From contig JAUNUE010000124.1 of the NCBI GenBank assembly GCA_030538335.1, forward strand, positions 1 to 5,592: a stretch of 5,592 nt of DNA. Direction: 5' to 3'. Position numbers and translations under genes: made by a program. The stretch comes from Allobrachymonas sp. Its GTDB lineage: Bacteria; Pseudomonadota; Gammaproteobacteria; Burkholderiales; Burkholderiaceae_C. Below, one piece after another: positions 5,013 to 5,592 of this stretch. The notes below the pieces were generated by a model. The model was given only the letters and a program-made list of their open reading frames with translations, searched no databases and had not been told where the DNA came from. Numbering within the stretch: position 1 is the first letter of the stretch; each line of letters starts with the position of its first letter.

Positions 5013-5592
5013 ATGAAACTTTCCGACAACGTTGCCACCCTTTCGTTCAGCAATGGCAAACCCAGCATGGAGTTGCCGGTATACAGCGGCTCTATTGGGC
5101 CGGATGTCATCGACATCCGCAAGTTGTACGGCGAAACGGGCATGTTCACCTACGACACGGGCTTTTTGTCCACGGCGTCGTGCCAGTCTGACATCACCTA
5201 TATCGACGGCGACAAGGGTGAGCTGCTGTACCGCGGCTACCCCATCGAGCAACTCGCGGCGCGCTGTGATTACCTCGACGTGTGCTACCTGCTGATCAAG
5301 GGTGAGTTGCCCACGCCTGAGCAGGGGCGCGAATTTCACAAGCTCATCCTGCACCACACGATGGTGCACGAGCAGATGCAATTCTTCCTGCGCGGCTTTC
5401 GCCGCGATGCGCACCCCATGGCCGTGCTCACGGGGCTGGTCGGTGCCATGTCGGCGTTCTACCACGACTCGACCGATATCCACAACGCACAGCACCGCGA
5501 AATTTCTGCCGTGCGCCTGATCGCCAAGCTGCCCACGCTGGTGTCCATGGCCTACAAATACGGCATCGGCGAGCCGTACATGTACCCGAAAA
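5013..5592 (+). CDS. gltA: Type I (hexameric-class) citrate synthase, N-terminal part (3' partial)
   Basis: Citrate synthase condenses oxaloacetate with acetyl-CoA to make citrate, the entry step of the TCA cycle. The window holds 193 residues, a little under half of the usual 430 or so; the catalytic His/His/Asp residues lie beyond the right edge. Family blocks include GPDVIDIRKLY (29-39), YIDGDKGELLYRGYPIEQLA (63-82), FRRDAHPMAVL (129-139), FYHDSTDI (149-156) and YKYGIGEPYMYPK (181-193). By alignment to E. coli GltA, several residues of the allosteric NADH site are kept (His115, Thr116, Tyr150, Arg168 and Lys172 for H110, T111, Y145, R163 and K167), while E. coli Arg109 is replaced by His114. 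The ATG at 5013 is preferred for its GGAG and its MKLSDN start. It lies 56 nt after sdhE with no terminator visible between, so cotranscription is likely. Confidence 0.95.
   Translation, partial: MKLSDNVATLSFSNGKPSMELPVYSGSIGPDVIDIRKLYGETGMFTYDTGFLSTASCQSDITYIDGDKGELLYRGYPIEQLAARCDYLDVCYLLIKGELPTPEQGREFHKLILHHTMVHEQMQFFLRGFRRDAHPMAVLTGLVGAMSAFYHDSTDIHNAQHREISAVRLIAKLPTLVSMAYKYGIGEPYMYPK

Noticed and set aside
4662..5495. 277-residue minus-strand open frame opposite sdhE and gltA
   Set aside because: The opposite strand carries well-supported sdhE and gltA. The antisense translation has no family pattern and switches from Val/His-rich to Ser/Arg-rich, as expected of a shadow.
1..5592. CRISPR arrays, tRNA/rRNA genes, insertion sequences, phage genes or defence systems
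   Set aside because: No regularly spaced repeats, cloverleaf-like sequences, transposase motifs or defence domains were seen on either strand.

Overview
The window is a housekeeping TCA-cycle locus from a betaproteobacterium. The protein sequences read most like Burkholderiales, probably Comamonadaceae; this is judged from remembered family sequences and was not searched. All recognised genes lie on the + strand and have GC-rich codon use.

Layout: (1) 2-412, the C-terminal ligand-binding (UTRA) half of a GntR/HutC-type regulator, cut by the left edge. (2) 502-1089, an unrecognised 195-residue membrane protein with clearly lower GC than its neighbours, lying between the regulator and the sdh genes. 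(3) 1090-1259, a gene-free leader upstream of sdhC holding a perfect 8-bp inverted repeat. (4) 1260-4956, a compact sdhC-sdhD-sdhA-sdhB-sdhE cluster: both membrane anchors, the flavoprotein, the iron-sulfur protein and the flavinylation factor of succinate dehydrogenase (complex II). (5) 5013 to the right edge, the first 193 residues of type I citrate synthase (gltA).

How they work together: SdhE helps attach FAD covalently to SdhA. SdhA oxidises succinate and passes electrons through the three Fe-S clusters of SdhB to ubiquinone at the SdhC/SdhD membrane anchor. GltA feeds the same cycle by making citrate. The short gaps (13, 4, 44, 27 and 56 nt) and common strand suggest one operon, sdhCDABE-gltA. 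The GntR-type regulator is a plausible local controller, but nothing in the sequence proves it.

All checked catalytic, heme, flavin and Fe-S ligand positions are intact, so complex II looks functional. I found no previously undescribed multi-gene system. The items most worth a second look are the low-GC membrane protein at 502-1089 with its cysteine-rich predicted periplasmic tail, a strong stem-loop in the sdhA-sdhB spacer directly abutting the sdhB ribosome-binding site, and the inverted repeat in the sdhC leader.
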